DNA from: Bdellovibrionales bacterium RIFOXYC1_FULL_37_79
Lineage (GTDB): Bacteria; Bdellovibrionota; Bacteriovoracia; Bacteriovoracales; Bacteriovoracaceae
Length of the DNA stretch: 38,836 bases
Direction: 5' to 3'
Assembly: GCA_001770015.1 (NCBI GenBank)
Contig: MEQB01000045.1
Location: 1-38,836, forward strand
Shown here: positions 17,417-25,780 of the stretch, in pieces
Position numbering within the stretch: position 1 is the first letter of the stretch
Layout of the letters: the number at the start of each line of letters is the position of its first letter
Notes under the pieces: model-generated
Databases searched by the model: none
What the model was told of the DNA's origin: nothing
What the model saw: the letters and a program-made list of their open reading frames with translations, nothing else
Made by a program: the position numbers and the translations under genes

Positions 17417-18073
17417 ATGATTGGTTATTTACAAGGGACAGTACTGTTTAGTGATGGAAATGAAATTATTCTGGGAACCAATTCCGGTATTGGGTATCAA
17501 ATATTTTACAAAAAAGTTCTCGTGGAGGGAAGTGTAGCTTCTTTGTTTGTATCTCATATTATAAAAGAGCACGCACAGGAATTATATGGATTCGCTTCTT
17601 TGCGGGAAAAAAAGTTATTTGAAATGATGTTGAGTGTAAAAGGAGTTGGGCCTAAGTCGGCTTTTGTTTTGATCAGTACCTTGGGGGTTTTACCAACGAT
17701 TGATGCAATTAACTTTGAAAATAAAAAAGTATTGTCCGGTGTTCCTGGAATAGGGCAAAAGACTTCAGCTCAAATTATTTTGGATCTAAAAGATAAAATT
17801 AATAAAATAAAAATGTATTCAGATGCCAGGGTGGTGCTTGATATTGATACCACGAAAGAGGCTGTTTATAAGGGCCTAAAAGTTGATAATTTGGTGGAAA
17901 TGATTGATATATTGGATATGACCGACTCAAAAATCATGACAGACACCATAATGGCCTGTAAAGAACTGGGTTTTAAAGAGGATAAAATTATCCCGTTGGC
18001 TCAAAAAATTCTGGAAAATAATAATATATCGAAGCCAGAACAATTAATTCATCTGGTGCTAAAGGAGATATAG
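17417..18073 (+). CDS. ruvA: Holliday junction DNA helicase subunit RuvA
   Basis: A tetrameric protein that binds the four-way junction and loads RuvB. It has the N-terminal OB domain (MIGYLQGTVLF), two helix-hairpin-helix motifs (VKGVGPKSAFVLIS and VPGIGQKTSAQIILDL), and a C-terminal RuvB-contact domain. The length of 218 aa is slightly above the usual 200. GGAGAAAAAA precedes the ATG, 9 nt after ruvC. Its stop codon abuts the ruvB ATG. Confidence 0.95.
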   Translation: MIGYLQGTVLFSDGNEIILGTNSGIGYQIFYKKVLVEGSVASLFVSHIIKEHAQELYGFASLREKKLFEMMLSVKGVGPKSAFVLISTLGVLPTIDAINFENKKVLSGVPGIGQKTSAQIILDLKDKINKIKMYSDARVVLDIDTTKEAVYKGLKVDNLVEMIDILDMTDSKIMTDTIMACKELGFKEDKIIPLAQKILENNNISKPEQLIHLVLKEI

Positions 18074-19069
18074 ATGGAGACATATGAAAACCTGGAAAGA
18101 TTTATTTCTCCTAAGGAAATCCCTAGTGATAAATGCATAGATACGGGTCTTAGACCTAAAAGTTTTCAGGAATTTATAGGTCAAAAGAAGATTGTGAATA
18201 ATATTGAGGTAATGGTTAAGTCGGCCAAGATTAGAAAAAAGGCAATGGATCATGTTTTATTTTCCGGGCCTCCAGGGCTTGGGAAAACTTCGCTTGCTCT
18301 TTTGATTTCCAATGAACTGGGGAGTGACCTTCAAGTGATTTCCGGCCCTGCGGTTGAAAAAAAGGGAGATTTGGCAGCGATCCTTACCAATTTAAATGAA
18401 GGTGATGTCTTGTTTATTGATGAGATTCACCGTATGCATATTTCCGTGGAAGAGATTCTTTATTCGGCTATGGAAGATTTCAGACTTGATATTGTGATAG
18501 GCCAAGGCCCATCAGCTCGGACCATGAAAATTGATATTGCCCCGTTCACCTTGATTGGTGCGACCACCAAATCAGGGCTTCTGTCTAATCCTCTGAGAGA
18601 CCGATTTATGGCCCACCTGCATTTTGATTTTTATGATCCAGAAGATTTGGCTCAAATAATTGATAATAATAAAAAGAAACTGAATGTGGTTTTAAGCGAT
18701 GATGCTAAAAAAACTATTTCATTTTGCTCAAGAGGAACCCCCAGAATTGCCAATAGGATTCTGCGGAGAGTTCGCGATTTTGCGCTAGTTCAAAATCAGG
18801 ACGTCGTGACCAACCAAGAAGTAGATGAATCTTTGAAGTTAATGGAAATTGATTCCTATGGGCTTGATCGCATGGATCGAAAAATTCTACAGGTTATTCA
18901 AGAATATTATGCTGGTGGCCCGGTCGGTATTGAGGCTCTTTGTGCGACTCTTGCTGAAGACAGATGTACCATCGAGGATGTCTATGAACCTTATCTTTTG
19001 AAAGAAGGTTTTATTCTTCGAACACCAAGGGGAAGAATGATTTCACAGAAGGGGAAAAATATTATCTGA
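18074..19069 (+). CDS. ruvB: Holliday junction branch-migration ATPase RuvB
   Basis: A hexameric AAA+ motor. It has Walker A GPPGLGKTS, Walker B LFIDEIHR, a sensor motif GATTKSGLLSNPLRDRF and the arginine-rich sensor region TPRIANRILRRVRDF. A C-terminal winged helix follows (LEALCATLAED-like GIEALCATLAEDRCTIEDVYEPYL). The length of 331 aa is usual. It starts immediately after the ruvA stop. It is the last core gene before the accessory island. Confidence 0.97.
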   Translation: METYENLERFISPKEIPSDKCIDTGLRPKSFQEFIGQKKIVNNIEVMVKSAKIRKKAMDHVLFSGPPGLGKTSLALLISNELGSDLQVISGPAVEKKGDLAAILTNLNEGDVLFIDEIHRMHISVEEILYSAMEDFRLDIVIGQGPSARTMKIDIAPFTLIGATTKSGLLSNPLRDRFMAHLHFDFYDPEDLAQIIDNNKKKLNVVLSDDAKKTISFCSRGTPRIANRILRRVRDFALVQNQDVVTNQEVDESLKLMEIDSYGLDRMDRKILQVIQEYYAGGPVGIEALCATLAEDRCTIEDVYEPYLLKEGFILRTPRGRMISQKGKNII

Positions 19070-19176
19070 TTGTAAAATTATCGAAAAGACATCTTTAGAA
19101 ATATAAAGAAATATACGAATAGTATTTTGATGAGATGGATTTTTATCTTGATTTTATTTTTGAACTGTGTACCCTT

Positions 19177-20028
19177 TTAATCTAATAACCGAATAAGCTT
19201 ATGTGTTTTTTGAATAAAAAAATCTTTGTTCCATAGTTTTATTATTTCATTTTTATCTGGTTTTAAAAATTTAGCTATGTCTCTTCTAATGTCTTCCCAA
19301 TTAATGTTTACTATTTTTAATTCAAGCTGCTCTTTCAGCCAAGATGCAGTCACTAGTTGTTTTTTACCTTTCCATGGGCCAAGTTGATTTATTGCTCCTT
19401 GAAGCATTAATAAATTAATTGTTGATCCCTTGCTAATGAACCATAAGTAATCATACCAATCTCTTCCTTTGATATAATTTTTACATAATAATGCATGACA
19501 TTTCCCTGCGAATAGAGACGGTATGTCATGAGTCGTAATCATAAAGTCAGTAGGAAAATCTAAGTAATTAATTTCATTTTTAGCATCAATAGGTGGATTG
19601 ATATCCACTTCAACTTTAATTTGGATTTTTTTGCGTAAATCCTGGACATGCTTTAAGCTTAGCAATTTTTTTATACTCTCATCTTTTAAAAATCGTTTTT
19701 TTATATTGCTGTCAGCTTTGTCAATTCCTGAAACTTCTATCTTGTAACCATACACGTTCATCGTTTCAATTACAGTTTTCAAGTATGGTTGTAAATCAAA
19801 CTCAGGATCATAATTCCTCAATACAAAATCAAGATCCTCTGAAAACCGATCAAGGCCATGTACTATTCGCAAGCAAGTACCGCCTTGAAAAAAAACATTT
19901 TTAAAAAAACCAGCTTTGGCAAGGCCATATAAAGTTACTTCTTGGGTAATTTCTTTAATTGCATTTTCTTCATCATCTCTGGTTGTGCATCTATATGATT
20001 TTAATTTTTCCTGGATTACATCTTTCAT
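19177..20028 (-). CDS. abiEii: AbiEii-type nucleotidyltransferase toxin
   Basis: A DUF1814/AbiEii family protein of 283 aa. The nucleotidyltransferase signature is intact: FFQGGTCLRIVHGLDRFSEDLDF with G49-G50-T51, then D65 and D67. The third acidic strand is KVEVD (138-142), and the family motif KGRDWYDYLWF lies at 187-197. Characterised relatives act as toxins that transfer nucleotides to RNA, causing growth arrest during phage infection. It is the second gene of the pair, overlapping the antitoxin by 4 nt. No active-site loss is seen, so it is probably functional. Confidence 0.88.
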   Translation of the reverse strand: MKDVIQEKLKSYRCTTRDDEENAIKEITQEVTLYGLAKAGFFKNVFFQGGTCLRIVHGLDRFSEDLDFVLRNYDPEFDLQPYLKTVIETMNVYGYKIEVSGIDKADSNIKKRFLKDESIKKLLSLKHVQDLRKKIQIKVEVDINPPIDAKNEINYLDFPTDFMITTHDIPSLFAGKCHALLCKNYIKGRDWYDYLWFISKGSTINLLMLQGAINQLGPWKGKKQLVTASWLKEQLELKIVNINWEDIRRDIAKFLKPDKNEIIKLWNKDFFIQKTHKLIRLLD

Positions 20029-20669
20029 TTAAAGGCCTTTATAAGGATTTCGTATAATAGATAAATATTTTTTTTCTTATATGACTTTGCTAATATTTCA
20101 AGTTCCAGAATTGAGATCTTTGATATTTCTTGCAAAAGACTGCTTGGCTCAATTCTAAAATCATTTTCAATATCAAGTATCGAATTGTAATTTTTACGAC
20201 GAATATAAATAAGGTCAAAAAGAGCCTTCAAGGGAGATGCCATCAGTACGCCTCCCTCTTCTTTGTGGCTTTGAACTCCCATAAAAAAAGGTCTGCTCGA
20301 AATATAATCAAAAGAAAAGTTACCAAGATCATTTGAAAATGTTTTGTTTTTTCTTTGGAAACACGCAGAGGTTGTGGTGTAAACAGCTTCTGGAATTAAT
20401 CCGTGGTATGAAAGAGCTGATTCAAATGATATGTAACTTGGATCGTATAATTTATTGGCAACGACTAACTTTGAAATTGAACCTCTTTGTAAATTTTTTG
20501 CAAATAAATATAATCCTCTCTTAAGCTTTAAAAATTCACGAGTTTCAAGGGATCTAGTTATTCCGCTATGAATCGCAGGATCAGTAATTGAATTAAAAAT
20601 GGTTTTTATATCTTGCAAGGTAAAGATGTCCCTCTTTATGTGCTCTCTTAATTTATATGCAAAATCCAA
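20025..20669 (-). CDS. abiEi: AbiEi-type antitoxin/transcriptional repressor
   Basis: A 214-aa protein with an N-terminal winged-helix region (FTLQDIKTIFNSI to FLKLKRGLYLF) and the AbiEi core (DPSYISFESALSYHGLIPEA, then TTTSACFQRKN). In AbiE systems it represses its own promoter and opposes the toxin. The start is TTG at 20667-20669, supported by GGAG 7 nt upstream. The 4-nt overlap with the toxin gene and the repeats at the promoter fit a classical type IV toxin-antitoxin unit. Confidence 0.85.
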   Translation of the reverse strand: MDFAYKLREHIKRDIFTLQDIKTIFNSITDPAIHSGITRSLETREFLKLKRGLYLFAKNLQRGSISKLVVANKLYDPSYISFESALSYHGLIPEAVYTTTSACFQRKNKTFSNDLGNFSFDYISSRPFFMGVQSHKEEGGVLMASPLKALFDLIYIRRKNYNSILDIENDFRIEPSSLLQEISKISILELEILAKSYKKKNIYLLYEILIKAFK

Positions 20670-20683
20670 TCTTTTGCTCCATT

Positions 20684-20756
20684 AACAATCATTTATAGTA
20701 TGTTTTTAGATAATTTTAATACTTTTTTGTAACAATTACAATCATTTTATGATTGT
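20684..20756. repeat. operator-like repeats at the abiE promoter
   Basis: A perfect inverted repeat ACAATCAT-TTT-ATGATTGT lies at 20738-20756. A related copy, AACAATCATTTAT, lies at 20684-20696. One overlaps the -35 box and the other lies just after the predicted start, a layout expected for autorepression by AbiEi. Confidence 0.55.
20713..20741 (-). promoter_or_regulatory. putative abiEi-abiEii promoter
   Basis: On the minus strand TTGTAA (20736-20741) and TAAAAT (20713-20718) are separated by 17 bp. The predicted start is near 20706, about 37 nt before the TTG start codon. The inverted repeat overlaps the -35 box. Confidence 0.55.
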
Positions 20757-20840
20757 TTATGGTGCAAATAATTCGATTCTGACCTCATAATCCCATAAAC
20801 ACATCTTTAGTTAAGCAATGATCTTTTCTTCCTTCTTAAA

Positions 20841-20864
20841 AAATAAAAAAATCTCCCCTATAAT
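20841..20864 (+). promoter_or_regulatory. perfect -10 box directly before an ATG (possible leaderless gene)
   Basis: TATAAT at 20859-20864 lies six bases before ATG 20871. A weak -35 (TTAAAA) lies 17 bp upstream. Transcription would start at or next to the A of the ATG, and no ribosome binding site is present, so the message may be leaderless. Confidence 0.45.
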
Positions 20865-20870
20865 TTATAG

Positions 20871-23084
20871 ATGAGCAGCCTTCACGTAATAATCACCATT
20901 CTTGTTTTATTCTTGTCTGGAATTGACATAATTGAAGCTAAAATTAATGTATTAGCACTTGATTTTAATCAAACCACCGAGACCGATGTCTTAAAGAATT
21001 TGTCCAAAGAATGTTCTGAGGATATGGAAATTAAAAGTGCCTTGGATGATGAAACATTATCCGGTGAACCTAAGGATAAAATTTTACAATTATGTGAATC
21101 AGGATATGCACCAGATGTGATCATGATATCAGGTCATTATGCATCTGCATGGTCTGGAGATAGAGGATCACTTACGTTGGTCGAATTGGAAAAATTGTCG
21201 TGTAATCCTAAATGTAATAATTTTTTCTCTAAAGTTAAGATTGGATTTTTTCTAGCATGTAATAATCTTATAAAAACCGCCAAAACCAACGAAACTGCAG
21301 AACAGTTTATGAGACGTATTTTGGAGGAACATCAGGATCGGTTTGGTCCAGATAATGCCATTGATGCAGGAATTGATATGTTTGAAGGCGAAAATGGGGA
21401 TACAAACGCACGTAGATTATCTGATATATTTTCTAATTATAAGGCAATGATGGGGTTTGATGGGGGCGCACCTCTTAGTGGCAAAGAGGGTGGCAAGTCA
21501 GAGATCGGATTTAAAAATGTGTTTGAAAAGCTCAAGCAGAAAACCAAATCAAAAAATATTTGTGAAGGGTTAGGCAAAATACTTGAAAACGATAAAGAAA
21601 AATCTCTTGATCCGCTGGTCAAATTATTAGATTCATGGAAAGAGGAGATGAATAAAGTTGAAGCTCAAGGACATGGACAAGATGCCGCTTATTTGTGTCA
21701 GCAATGTTTTGATGGTTCTAAAATCAATAGTGAGGAAGTGCCAAGAACAATAATTTGTGATCTATTGAGTGAAGATAATGAACGCATAACAAATGCCATA
21801 ACAGAAGTGCTTATAAATCCTGCTTGGCTGGATAGACTTTTTAATAAAATGGCTCAAGCGATAGAGATTATGTGTGGGGATGAAATTCCGTGTGCCAAGT
21901 TAAATATAACGAAGGATCAGAAAAATTTATTGCTAGAGATTGCCAGGAAAAAACTTAAATTCTATCCCTCGTTGGTGCATAAGTGGTCTGCTCTTAAAAT
22001 GATACTGTATCTACATAAAAAAAATGACTCGTTAGTATTGGAGCATTCAGAACTTTTTAAGAAATTGTTGAATGATTATATGAAAAGTTCCCAGGTAATT
22101 AATCGAGATGTTTTTAGACAGACTATCCTGGAAGCTCCTTTGCCAATAATTGAGAAAAATGCTGATGAGTTGTTTTTACATTATAAGACGACTGAGGATA
22201 GAGAGCTCAAGCGTGATATATATGATTGTTTTGCAAAGACCTTGGGGGCCTATAAGGGGACCATATTTCTGGATAACGTTCATAATTATAAATTTTCTTC
22301 AGATAATAAATATTTCTATATAGTTTCATTTGATGGATTAATCAAAGTGTTTGAGATTAATGAGAAAGATGAAAAACTTAAAAATCTTGGAGGGAATATA
22401 ATCAAACAAAATCAAGTCGCATGGGGTGTTGATATATCAGCAGATGGTAAATATATAGCGATAGCATCAAGAGATAAAACGGTAAAGGTTTATAAAACTG
22501 GTAGAGGGCTGCTTTCTGAACTTGGGGGAGAGGAAATCAAGGCCAATGAAGATTTTCGTAGTATTGCCATATCAAAGGATAGTAAATATGTGTTAGCGAC
22601 TGCATTCTCTGATGGAATAATCAAAGTGTTGGAGATTAAAGACGAAAAACTTAAAGAACTGGGTGGGGATAAAATTCAGTATCATAAAAATGACGTCTTG
22701 AAAGTCGATATATCAGAGGATAGTGGATATGTAGCGACGGCGTCAAGCGATGGAACGGCAAGGGTTTATAAAATCAGGGATGGAACACTCATAGAACTCA
22801 AGGGTGCTAAAATACAGTCAAAAGAAGGATTCTATCGTGTGTCCATATCTGCGGATAATAAATATGTTTCTATAGGCCAATTTGATGGAGCACTAAAAGT
22901 GTTTAAAATTAGTGATGAAAATCTTGTTGAGATCGCAGAAGATGAGATTAAAAAACATGAGATTCTTACCAATAAGGATAAATCATCAGACAAGTATAGA
23001 ATAATAATTTCACAAGAAACTGGTACCGTACAGTTATTTAATGCTAATAAGGATGATGGACGGTTAGTTGAATTTGGAAAATAA
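20871..23084 (+). CDS. exported caspase/CHAT-like domain fused to a WD40-type beta-propeller
   Basis: A 737-aa protein with three regions. A signal peptide covers residues 1-23 (core VIITILVLFLSGI, end IIEA). Residues 24-200 resemble a clan CD peptidase (caspase/CHAT type): a hydrophobic strand ends in ISGHYA with H89, followed by SLTLVELEKL and a second strand ending in GFFLACNN with C130, the expected His-Cys spacing and context. Residues about 205-460 are helical, possibly HEAT-like. From about 465 to the end are about six propeller repeats with SADGKYIAIAS.D.TVKVYK-type patterns. It is probably a periplasmic or secreted protein. Its substrate is unknown, and the caspase-like call is by motif only. 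A small exported Cys-rich gene follows after 17 nt. Confidence 0.65.
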   Translation: MSSLHVIITILVLFLSGIDIIEAKINVLALDFNQTTETDVLKNLSKECSEDMEIKSALDDETLSGEPKDKILQLCESGYAPDVIMISGHYASAWSGDRGSLTLVELEKLSCNPKCNNFFSKVKIGFFLACNNLIKTAKTNETAEQFMRRILEEHQDRFGPDNAIDAGIDMFEGENGDTNARRLSDIFSNYKAMMGFDGGAPLSGKEGGKSEIGFKNVFEKLKQKTKSKNICEGLGKILENDKEKSLDPLVKLLDSWKEEMNKVEAQGHGQDAAYLCQQCFDGSKINSEEVPRTIICDLLSEDNERITNAITEVLINPAWLDRLFNKMAQAIEIMCGDEIPCAKLNITKDQKNLLLEIARKKLKFYPSLVHKWSALKMILYLHKKNDSLVLEHSELFKKLLNDYMKSSQVINRDVFRQTILEAPLPIIEKNADELFLHYKTTEDRELKRDIYDCFAKTLGAYKGTIFLDNVHNYKFSSDNKYFYIVSFDGLIKVFEINEKDEKLKNLGGNIIKQNQVAWGVDISADGKYIAIASRDKTVKVYKTGRGLLSELGGEEIKANEDFRSIAISKDSKYVLATAFSDGIIKVLEIKDEKLKELGGDKIQYHKNDVLKVDISEDSGYVATASSDGTARVYKIRDGTLIELKGAKIQSKEGFYRVSISADNKYVSIGQFDGALKVFKISDENLVEIAEDEIKKHEILTNKDKSSDKYRIIISQETGTVQLFNANKDDGRLVEFGK

Positions 23085-23101
23085 AGATAGGGAATGAACT
23101 A

Positions 23102-23491
23102 ATGAATAAGATTTTTATAGCAATAATTATAGGAGTTGGCGCCATTGGTCTTGAAGCAAGTGAATTAGATTTATCAAAATGTGAATTTATAAAACATAAG
23201 GATAAAATTTCCAAGGATTATAAGCTATGCAAATGGGGTGGTTGGAGTGTTTTTTATAAAAAGGGGAATATTCGCTTGGCTGAGTATGTAGGTTCCGGAA
23301 AAACCCATGTGACACCAAATGCTAAAGGGTATCAAGTGAAGATCTTTGATATTAAAAATGTGGCAGATTATGTGGTTTCGATTATAGACAAAGAAACACT
23401 GATAAAATGTTTTAAATGTAAAATACCACCAGTGGTTGATATTCAAAATAAGACCCAGACAATGAGTTGTTCTTGTAAGGATGAAAAGTGA
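23102..23491 (+). CDS. small exported cysteine-rich protein of unknown function
   Basis: A 129-aa protein with a signal peptide (MNKIFIAIIIGVGAIGLEA, cleaved before SELDL). The mature part has six Cys residues: one near the start, one in KLCKWGGW, two in KCFKCK and two in SCSCK. This suits disulfides or metal binding in the periplasm or outside. It is not recognised. AGGGA precedes the ATG at good distance, and the 17-nt gap from the caspase-like/propeller gene suggests one operon and a joint role. Confidence 0.65.
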   Translation: MNKIFIAIIIGVGAIGLEASELDLSKCEFIKHKDKISKDYKLCKWGGWSVFYKKGNIRLAEYVGSGKTHVTPNAKGYQVKIFDIKNVADYVVSIIDKETLIKCFKCKIPPVVDIQNKTQTMSCSCKDEK

Positions 23492-23884
23492 TTTCGGAGA
23501 AAAGTAAAGAGTTGATCTGACTATTCAAGTTGGATATTTGAAGTGTTTTAATAATCAGAATTATTTTTAAAGTCAGGAAAATTTAATCATACTGATTGAT
23601 CCCTAATTTCTTTTAGAATTAAAAATATGAAATATTGACAATTGTTCAGTTTGAAAACAACATAAATCAACGGAACATGCGTTGAAAAATCGCAAAAATG
23701 AGTATTTTGTATGTATAAAAATCGCAATATCAATATACTAGATATTTTAAATAAAAAAAGTTAAAATATTATGTAGTTCTTTCCCAGGTTCCTTTTCCAT
23801 TAAACGAAGCGGGGATTGAAATTTTGCCTTGGAAGATTTTTATAGATAAACTGTGGGCCAGACAGCACACTTGAAAAATAATAC
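23492..23884. other. 393-bp gap between convergent genes
   Basis: AT-rich, with no terminator-quality hairpin found. A short open stretch at 23764-23874 (plus strand, ending in TGA) reads like the tail of a protein (residues such as PFPLNEAGIEILPWKIFIDK) with no start or ribosome site. It may be a gene remnant or chance. Confidence 0.3.
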
Positions 23885-24166
23885 TTAGGTGATGCTTCTA
23901 TCGATTTCAATTCCTCCATCTGTGGCAACATCTTGAAGGCAGTCCCATACTGCCGTTTTTACATTTTGAACGGTAATTTTATTTTGCTGATTTTTGGCAA
24001 TAGGAATTATAACTTCATCTGCAAAAGAAGAACCAAGCGAGTTAACGCCTAAAAAATCTAGGCAGACGGGATACTCAATATTTCGCGCAATTTTTTCCAT
24101 AGTATCTTTTCCAAACTCTCGTCCAGTTAAAACACTTCCGTACTTATTCATCATTAATATTTTCAT
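23885..24166 (-). CDS. STAS-like DUF4325-type protein
   Basis: A 93-aa protein with the DUF4325 pattern: a short N-terminal strand, TGREFGKDTMEKI, then the core VCLDFLGVNSLGSSFADEVI. These STAS-like modules resemble anti-anti-sigma proteins and are usually coded beside a GHKL ATPase, as here. Its ATG (24164-24166) lies inside the end of the upstream gene, a 23-nt overlap, so they are coupled. AAAGGA lies 11 nt upstream. An inner ATG (24152-24154) is also possible. Confidence 0.75.
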   Translation of the reverse strand: MKILMMNKYGSVLTGREFGKDTMEKIARNIEYPVCLDFLGVNSLGSSFADEVIIPIAKNQQNKITVQNVKTAVWDCLQDVATDGGIEIDRSIT

Positions 24167-25280
24167 ATCGATTTATTTCCTTTGTTAAAAAGTTATCTGC
24201 TTCTTCTCTGGTATTTTTATTAAATTGGTGATCAATATATAAAAAACCAAAACGAGTGCTCTGAGCGTCCAATAAAGGCGGTTCGATCCTTGTTATTTTC
24301 GCTTTATCGGTTATTTGAAAATCAAATTTAAAGTCAATATTTCCACTCGACACTCTAACAAGAGATTTATTTCCCATTGCAATTGATAGAATATCTGTTA
24401 AGCCTTTGCCTCTTTTATACTCATCATCCCAGGAGGAAACATTTTGTTTAAAGGCATTTAAAATTGCCATGTGATCACTTAGGTTGCTGTATTTAGGATT
24501 TTGTTTGAGTGATTTGTGTATTCCTTGCCCGACGTCTGCAACTCCTATGACGACACATTTTGAGTTTTCTCCTACGCTATACCTTTGGGCCTGAATAAAA
24601 CACATCTTATTTTTAAGTAAATTTCCATCATGAGTGAGAGAATTATCGGCAAGTTCTCCTATTAACCATCCGATATAACCACCAATTTCATCTGAAAAGC
24701 CCTGTTGGATAAACAACGTGTTTAATTGTTCAATAACTCTTCTCTCTTCTCCTTTTCTTCGAAGAATTGTTATTGATAAAAGTGAGTCAGGTGGAAAATA
24801 TTTTTCTCCTTCTAATATTTTTTTATTGTATTCAACCAACGGGGCAAATTGATCAATATAATTAAAAAAGCCGACATGTCTTAATTTTTTGCATGCCTCG
24901 GAAGTATTAATCAAAAGTTGTGTTTTTTTACTTTCTCTTGACCTGCTAATTAAATAAACTAACAAGGACAGTGTCCCATAAGGGTCAATGTAGTGGACCC
25001 CCCTTAAGTCAACTATATTTTTTTTTGCTTCAAGATTTATAGTATCTTTCGTGGAAATAATTTCTAACTGACCAGTTGGTATGACCCATGAGGTGACTTC
25101 GTCATTTTTTCCTTGAAGATATTCTTCAATTGCCTTTTTTGAAAATTTAACCCTTTTACCAATAAGGGTTTCAAATTTTCCTAGTGTAGTTGTTTTTCTC
25201 ATCATTCGAAGTGTAGGGATAGATATTCCCAACATTTTGGCTACCTCTGTAACTGACAAATATTCTGATTCTTTACTCAC
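24144..25280 (-). CDS. helix-turn-helix / STAS-like / GHKL-ATPase regulatory protein
   Basis: A 378-aa soluble protein with three parts. Residues 6-56 form an excisionase/MerR-like helix-turn-helix (LSVTEVAKMLGISIPTLRMM, then a wing GKRVKFSKKAIEEYL). Residues about 65-150 look STAS-like (NIVDLRGVHYIDPYGTLSLL). Residues about 175-330 are a histidine-kinase-like ATPase with N-box E209/N213/H217 (GELADNSLTH), G1 D249-V-G-Q-G253 and G2 G291-K-G-L. There is no phosphoacceptor His domain, so it is more like an anti-sigma-type switch kinase that could bind DNA. The start is GTG at 25278-25280. The DUF4325 partner overlaps its end. Confidence 0.75.
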   Translation of the reverse strand: MSKESEYLSVTEVAKMLGISIPTLRMMRKTTTLGKFETLIGKRVKFSKKAIEEYLQGKNDEVTSWVIPTGQLEIISTKDTINLEAKKNIVDLRGVHYIDPYGTLSLLVYLISRSRESKKTQLLINTSEACKKLRHVGFFNYIDQFAPLVEYNKKILEGEKYFPPDSLLSITILRRKGEERRVIEQLNTLFIQQGFSDEIGGYIGWLIGELADNSLTHDGNLLKNKMCFIQAQRYSVGENSKCVVIGVADVGQGIHKSLKQNPKYSNLSDHMAILNAFKQNVSSWDDEYKRGKGLTDILSIAMGNKSLVRVSSGNIDFKFDFQITDKAKITRIEPPLLDAQSTRFGFLYIDHQFNKNTREEADNFLTKEINRYENINDE

Positions 25281-25312
25281 AATTTTTTCTCAATTTTGCT
25301 CTATTTTTCTTT

Positions 25313-25341
25313 ATTTTACCATATTTCATCAATTTAAGCAA
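25313..25341 (-). promoter_or_regulatory. putative promoter of the HTH-ATPase/DUF4325 operon
   Basis: On the minus strand TTGCTT (25336-25341), a 17-bp spacer, and TAAAAT (25313-25318) preceded by TGG, an extended -10. The start would be near 25306, about 25 nt before the GTG start codon. Confidence 0.5.
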
Positions 25342-25356
25342 ATAAATAAAGTTTAG

Positions 25357-25510
25357 TTTTAATTGGTTCTAGAAATATTTTTTATTGTATTATCGCCTTA
25401 TTCATTTAGAAATGCTTCACTCTATTTTCTTACTTCTTCTAGGATTATAATTTCTTAAAACATATTCACATATCTACTTTCTCTCGATAAAATTTCTAGA
25501 ACAATTAAAA
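25357..25510. repeat. imperfect long inverted repeat with TTCTAGAA cores
   Basis: Left arm 25357-25376 and right arm 25492-25510 match as inverted copies over about 19 bases with one extra G. Each has the palindrome TTCTAGAA (25367-25374, 25494-25501). The 115 bases between have no gene. It could be the ends of a tiny element or a pair of regulator sites. Confidence 0.4.
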
Positions 25511-25780
25511 ACGTCCATTGTCTGTATTGGCAAGAAGGAATTAAAAAAATTTTAAACTGTTAAATAGGTTAAATATAACGCTGACCCAGAAAAATGATAT
25601 TGTGTCTAGGTGATAAACAAAGAATTGACCTGATAATCTTTATATATTTGGTCAGATAACGATGTTTTTTTCCCGTCCATAAAATTTAAAAATTTCTCTC
25701 TGAAATCAATCTTATCAAAAATACGGCAAATAATTCAGCACTGATTAGGCGAAAGATGAATGATCCGATAAAATAAGAGG

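Larger units (their letters stand above)
25281..25780. other. 500-bp divergent intergenic region
   Basis: No gene is seen. It contains the promoter of the HTH-ATPase operon (25313-25341), a long imperfect inverted repeat (25357-25376 and 25492-25510), and a -10-like TAAAAT (25769-25774) just before the exported kinase-like gene. GGTCA/TGACC half-sites recur around 25580-25660 without a clear pattern. Confidence 0.5.
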
